This document shows positions 45,720 through 48,124 of a stretch of DNA of 48,124 nt, one piece after another (within the stretch, counting starts at the first letter, position 1; each line of letters starts with the position of its first letter). The position numbers and the translations under genes are program-made. Under the pieces are notes generated by a model. It was not told where the DNA came from, searched no databases, and was given only the letters and a program-made list of their open reading frames with translations. Source of the DNA: Planctomycetota bacterium (GTDB lineage Bacteria; Planctomycetota; Planctomycetia; Pirellulales; Pirellulaceae); assembly GCA_026692905.1 (NCBI GenBank), contig JAPLNL010000010.1, positions 1 through 48,124 on the forward strand, written 5' to 3'.

Positions 45720-46604
45720 ATGACATCATCATCAACAAAAACCACCAAGCAAGTCGATAAACCAGTGTGGTTCATTACCGGTTGTTCGACCGGATTTGGT
45801 CGGCAGATTGCCAAGCATGTTTTAGATATGGGTTATCGAGCAGTGGTCACCTCCCGAGACCCGGACGACGTGCGAGACTTGGCCGAGCATGGAGACGCGT
45901 TGGTCCTCAAACTGGATGTAACCGACAGGGCGCAAGCCGAAGCCGCTGTCAAAGCCGCAGAAGAGCATTACGGTGGCATCGATGTGCTGGTCAATAACGC
46001 GGGTATCGGCTACTTCGCCGCGGTCGAAGAAAGCGACGAAACCGAAGTCCGCAAAATGTTCGATGTCAATGTCTTTGGGCTCTGTCGCATGATTCACGTC
46101 GTTCTTCCTGGTATGCGAAAACGCAACAAGGGGTTCATTGTCAATCTTTCCTCGATTGGCGGCCTGCGGTCCTTCCCAGCGTTAGGTTATTACAACGCGA
46201 CCAAGTTCGCCGTTGAGGGTGTGTCGGAAGCCCTTTGGCAAGAAGTAGAACCACTGGGCATTAAGGTAATGCTCGTCGAACCGAGCGGCTTCCGAACAGA
46301 TTGGGCTGGTCGATCCGCGAACGAAACAGAACATCTGATCTCCGACTATGCACAGACGGCGGACAGGAACATCAAACAACTGCGGGCCATGTCCGGCCAC
46401 CAATCCGGCGACCCAATCCGCGCCGCCGAAGCGATTGTGCATGCTGTCGAATCACCCAACCCTCCGCACCGACTGTTGCTAGGCAACGATGCTTATGAGG
46501 GCGCGATCGCTAAACTCGACGAACTGCATGAAGAATTTACCGCATGGGAATCGGTGTCACGAGGAGCAGACTTTCCTAAAGCAACCCCTGCCGTGATAGC
46601 ATGA
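45720..46604 (+). CDS. Short-chain dehydrogenase/reductase (SDR)
   Basis: This 294-residue cytoplasmic NAD(P)-dependent oxidoreductase is of the classical SDR type. It has the cofactor loop TGCSTGFG at residues 20-27, the LDVTD segment, NNAG in DVLVNNAG, the catalytic Ser in NLSSIGGL, and YxxxK as YYNATK. TSRDP after beta-2 hints at NADP preference. The best-related group is the SDR5-like oxidoreductases annotated oxidoreductase or short-chain dehydrogenase, without defined substrate. The frame starts at ATG 45720, and the Thr/Ser/Lys-rich first ~13 residues are probably unstructured. A truncated flavin reductase gene follows after 26 bases. Confidence 0.93.
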   Translation: MTSSSTKTTKQVDKPVWFITGCSTGFGRQIAKHVLDMGYRAVVTSRDPDDVRDLAEHGDALVLKLDVTDRAQAEAAVKAAEEHYGGIDVLVNNAGIGYFAAVEESDETEVRKMFDVNVFGLCRMIHVVLPGMRKRNKGFIVNLSSIGGLRSFPALGYYNATKFAVEGVSEALWQEVEPLGIKVMLVEPSGFRTDWAGRSANETEHLISDYAQTADRNIKQLRAMSGHQSGDPIRAAEAIVHAVESPNPPHRLLLGNDAYEGAIAKLDELHEEFTAWESVSRGADFPKATPAVIA

Positions 46605-46630
46605 TTTCTTTCGCTACGGAAGGAATGTAG

Positions 46631-46862
46631 ATGACAAAAAGGGTAAGCGCCTTATCAAAGGTCTACCAATTGATCGAGCCAAGCCCAGTGGTGTTGGTCT
46701 CGACTTGGAATGGATCAAAATCCAACATCATGACCATGTCATGGCACATGACGATCGATTTTGAGACTAAGTCTACCTTAGCACTTCTCACGTCGAAGGC
46801 AACGGCGAAAGTGGCTCACCGCTTTAGACATCTATGCAATGCCAGATCCCCTAAAAACATTT
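46631..46862 (+). pseudogene. Truncated flavin-reductase-family gene (N-terminal fragment)
   Basis: The start has AAGGAATGTAG just before the ATG. Residues 1-50 (LSKVYQLIEPSPVVLVST, SNIMTMSWHMTIDFE) match the beginning of FMN-binding split-barrel flavin reductases, normally ~170-200 residues. After about residue 55 the similarity stops and the frame runs into element B core sequence at 46863, giving the repeat-type translation GEAPAEP. The remainder of the gene is not found downstream. It is therefore a broken gene, probably once co-transcribed with the SDR. Confidence 0.7.
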
Positions 46863-47027
46863 GGGAGGGCGAGGCTCCTGCCGAGCCAACGGTGCAAAGG
46901 TTCGGGAGGGCGAGGCTCCTGCCGAGCCAACGGTGCAAAGGTTCGGCAGGAGCCTCACCCTCCCGAGCAATGAATGACTTAGGTAAACTCGTTGGAAACA
47001 TGTTTACAGCGGTGGCCTCGCCCTCCC
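46863..47027. repeat. Element B core with 41-bp tandem duplication
   Basis: A 41-bp unit beginning GGGAGGGCGAGGCTCCTGCC occurs twice in tandem (46863-46903 and 46904-46944), then GGCAGGAGCCTCACCCTCCC completes the palindrome. The following 63 bp (46965-47027) match 42445-42507 with one difference. The terminal GAGGCCGTCTCAC repeats of element B are absent on both sides. It lies in the 359-bp non-coding stretch before the next gene. Confidence 0.75.
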
Positions 47028-47046
47028 CCGTAACGAATTGCTGTTG

Positions 47047-47072
47047 CGTTCCCAGGCGTGAGCCTGGGAACG
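47047..47072. repeat. CGTTCCCAGGC palindrome
   Basis: CGTTCCCAGGC (47047-47057) and GCCTGGGAACG (47062-47072) form a perfect 11-bp stem with a GTGA loop. It is a common type of intergenic palindrome. It is followed by GGAAAAAAATTAATT, so a stem-loop with weak terminator character is possible on the minus strand. Confidence 0.6.
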
Positions 47073-47208
47073 AGTGGAAAAAAATTAATTCCAATTCCGT
47101 CAGGACCTGAGGTGTCACGCTGCTGCCGAGAATGTCTATCGTCAAGTGCACCGGCGCTGTCCTCGCCCCACTTGAAGCTACGATTGCACAACTAACGAAA
47201 GCAAAATC

Positions 47209-47517
47209 ATGACCTTAACCGCTACCCCCGTCGAACCAGCAAACAGAAGTATCACCAACCGCATCGCTGCTCTCGTCTCGCGTGTCATGCAACAAAGCGA
47301 TGACCTAGTGATCGTGCTAGAATACTCAGGCAAAGATGGTTCGATCACGCGTCGAGTAGTTAGCCCGATTCGCTTTGTTGGGACCGATCGATTCTTGGCG
47401 CTTTGCTTAACGAGAGAGGAACCTAGGCAGTTCTATCTGTCCAACTGCCGCAATGTCCGCGTCGACTTGGCCGCAAACTACACCATGCCCGTTGAGATGC
47501 TGTCGCTGGTAAACTAG
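47209..47517 (+). CDS. Small hypothetical protein with WYL-like segment
   Basis: This 102-residue protein has no signal peptide. The central part (LVIVLEYSGKDGSITRRVVSPIRFVG) and the following ALCLTREEPRQFYLSNCRNVRV resemble the core of WYL-type domains: a Y-x-G segment, ...RxVxPIRF, then a strand with ...RxFxLxRI. WYL domains bind ligands or nucleic acid in regulators, usually with an HTH domain, which is absent here. A stand-alone WYL-like domain is the best guess, not certain. An AACGAAAGCA sequence before the ATG is only a weak ribosome site. Confidence 0.65.
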   Translation: MTLTATPVEPANRSITNRIAALVSRVMQQSDDLVIVLEYSGKDGSITRRVVSPIRFVGTDRFLALCLTREEPRQFYLSNCRNVRVDLAANYTMPVEMLSLVN

Positions 47518-47634
47518 GCTGTTTGAATCTCGTAAGCGATCGGCTACTGGCATTTGCGACAGGTCATGATTCTGCGCAAAAATTGGGACAGTTGGTGGCT
47601 ATTAACAAGCGGTCACTAGAGCCAACGGAATCAC

Positions 47635-47768
47635 TGAAACGAATCAAGCGCGGAGGCGGAGAGCTGCAGAGGCGCAACGATGGGTTTCTCTGCGTCATCG
47701 CGCCCTTGCATCTCTGCGTTAAATTTTCTTGAAGAAGTAGCGGCACGAAAGGCCAGGGAACAATTGGC
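47635..47768. repeat. Terminal array repeat, copy 1
   Basis: This is the first of three copies of a ~131-134-bp unit starting TGAAACGAATCAAGCGCGG and ending GGCCAGGGAACAATTGGC. The inside contains GCAGAGGCGCAACGATGGG and CTCTGCG blocks that can fold back on themselves. It differs from copies 2 and 3 at a few bases. Reading frames across it are repeat translations, not genes. Confidence 0.85.
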
Positions 47769-47817
47769 AGGCCTAGCGTCACATTAACGCCATTCCCAAA
47801 ACTAACGTGTTGGAAGT

Positions 47818-47950
47818 TGAAACGAATCAAGCGCGGAGGCGGAGAGTTGCAGAGGCGCAACGATGGGTTTCTCTGCGCCATCGCGCCCTTGCATCTCTGC
47901 GTCAAATTTTCTTGAAGAAGTAGCGGCACGAAAGGCCAGGGAACAATTGG
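47818..47950. repeat. Terminal array repeat, copy 2
   Basis: The second copy begins 183 bases after copy 1 and is preceded by a 49-bp unrelated spacer (47769-47817). It is almost identical to copy 3. Confidence 0.85.
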
Positions 47951-48001
47951 GACAATTGTTCGACACTAGACTAAAGCAGTTGCCCTCAACTGCTTGGAAG
48001 T

Positions 48002-48124
48002 TGAAACGAATCAAGCGCGGAGGCGGAGAGTTGCAGAGGCGCAACGATGGGTTTCTCTGCGCCATCGCGCCCTTGCATCTCTGCGTCAAATTTTCTTGAA
48101 GAAGTAGCGGCACGAAAGGCCAGG
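48002..48124. repeat. Terminal array repeat, copy 3 (cut by window end)
   Basis: The third copy begins 184 bases after copy 2, after a 51-bp spacer (47951-48001) that differs from the first spacer. It runs off the end of the window, so the array may continue. Confidence 0.85.

Noticed and set aside
46816-47191. Small proteins on both strands in the repeat region (GEAPAEP / LHRWLGRSLALP types)
   Set aside because: These are translations of the element B palindrome, which recurs at four places in the window in various frames.
47635-48124. CRISPR array or integron cassette array
   Set aside because: Repeats of ~131 bp with ~50-bp spacers are far from CRISPR dimensions, no cas genes are present, no attC-like core sites were found and the spacers are too short for gene cassettes.
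1-48124. tRNA, rRNA, riboswitch or prophage genes
   Set aside because: No cloverleaf, rRNA-like, known riboswitch-like or phage structural sequence was recognised by eye on either strand; a covariance-model scan would be needed to exclude them.

Overview
The window looks like a chromosomal segment of a planctomycete, most likely a Pirellulales / Rhodopirellula relative. The evidence is a YTV-repeat, cysteine-rich cell-wall protein; a formylmethanofuran-dehydrogenase subunit C (FhcC) homologue of the H4MPT-linked C1 pathway; many secreted hydrolases including a sulfatase; a very large surface-type protein with an N-terminal LEERDLL motif; and several families of short palindromic intergenic repeats. 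No rRNA, tRNA, CRISPR array, prophage or transposase gene was recognised.

Layout. 1-2.9 kb: ABC ATPase (-) and a GH13 alpha-amylase-family enzyme (+). 3.4-10.2 kb: Uma2-type nuclease-fold protein, then four exported enzymes: a large clan GH-D-like glycoside hydrolase, a signal-peptide-bearing homologue of the type II restriction endonuclease HinP1I, an alpha/beta hydrolase and a sulfatase. 10.4-14.7 kb: beta-lactamase-fold serine hydrolase, two small gene remnants, thymidine phosphorylase (deoA) and an HtrA-like protease. 15.1-22.0 kb: YTV cell-wall protein with a strong terminator, aconitase (acnA), a small membrane protein and a CobA-HemD fusion. 22.0-32.5 kb: one minus-strand gene for a 3494-residue protein built of about 40 tandem IPT/TIG-like repeats of about 86 residues. 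33.1-38.5 kb: BNR/sialidase-like protein, YdeP-type molybdopterin oxidoreductase, acylphosphatase and a Ser/Thr kinase. 38.8-42.2 kb: tight three-gene unit of CotH-like lipoprotein, CBM9-like protein and FhcC. 42.9-47.5 kb: PHP-domain protein, ceramidase-like protein, SDR, a truncated flavin reductase and a small WYL-like protein. 47.6 kb to the end: three spaced copies of a ~131-bp repeat.

The most unusual gene is the HinP1I-like nuclease at 6560-7513. The similarity to HinP1I (recognised from memory) is extensive, but the protein starts with a classical Sec signal peptide, no DNA methyltransferase is in the window, and the catalytic Gln of HinP1I (Q81) is replaced by Ser. It sits among exported polymer-degrading enzymes, so an extracytoplasmic DNA-processing role is a testable idea.

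The non-coding space holds at least three families of small non-autonomous elements (called here A, B and C). Their insertion histories can partly be read directly. Element A (2967-3294) is flanked by a 5-bp duplication and splits a palindrome whose intact form is at 36937-36963. Element B (42341-42552) is inserted inside a second copy of A. Element C (44172-44283) sits exactly at the stop codon of the PHP gene.
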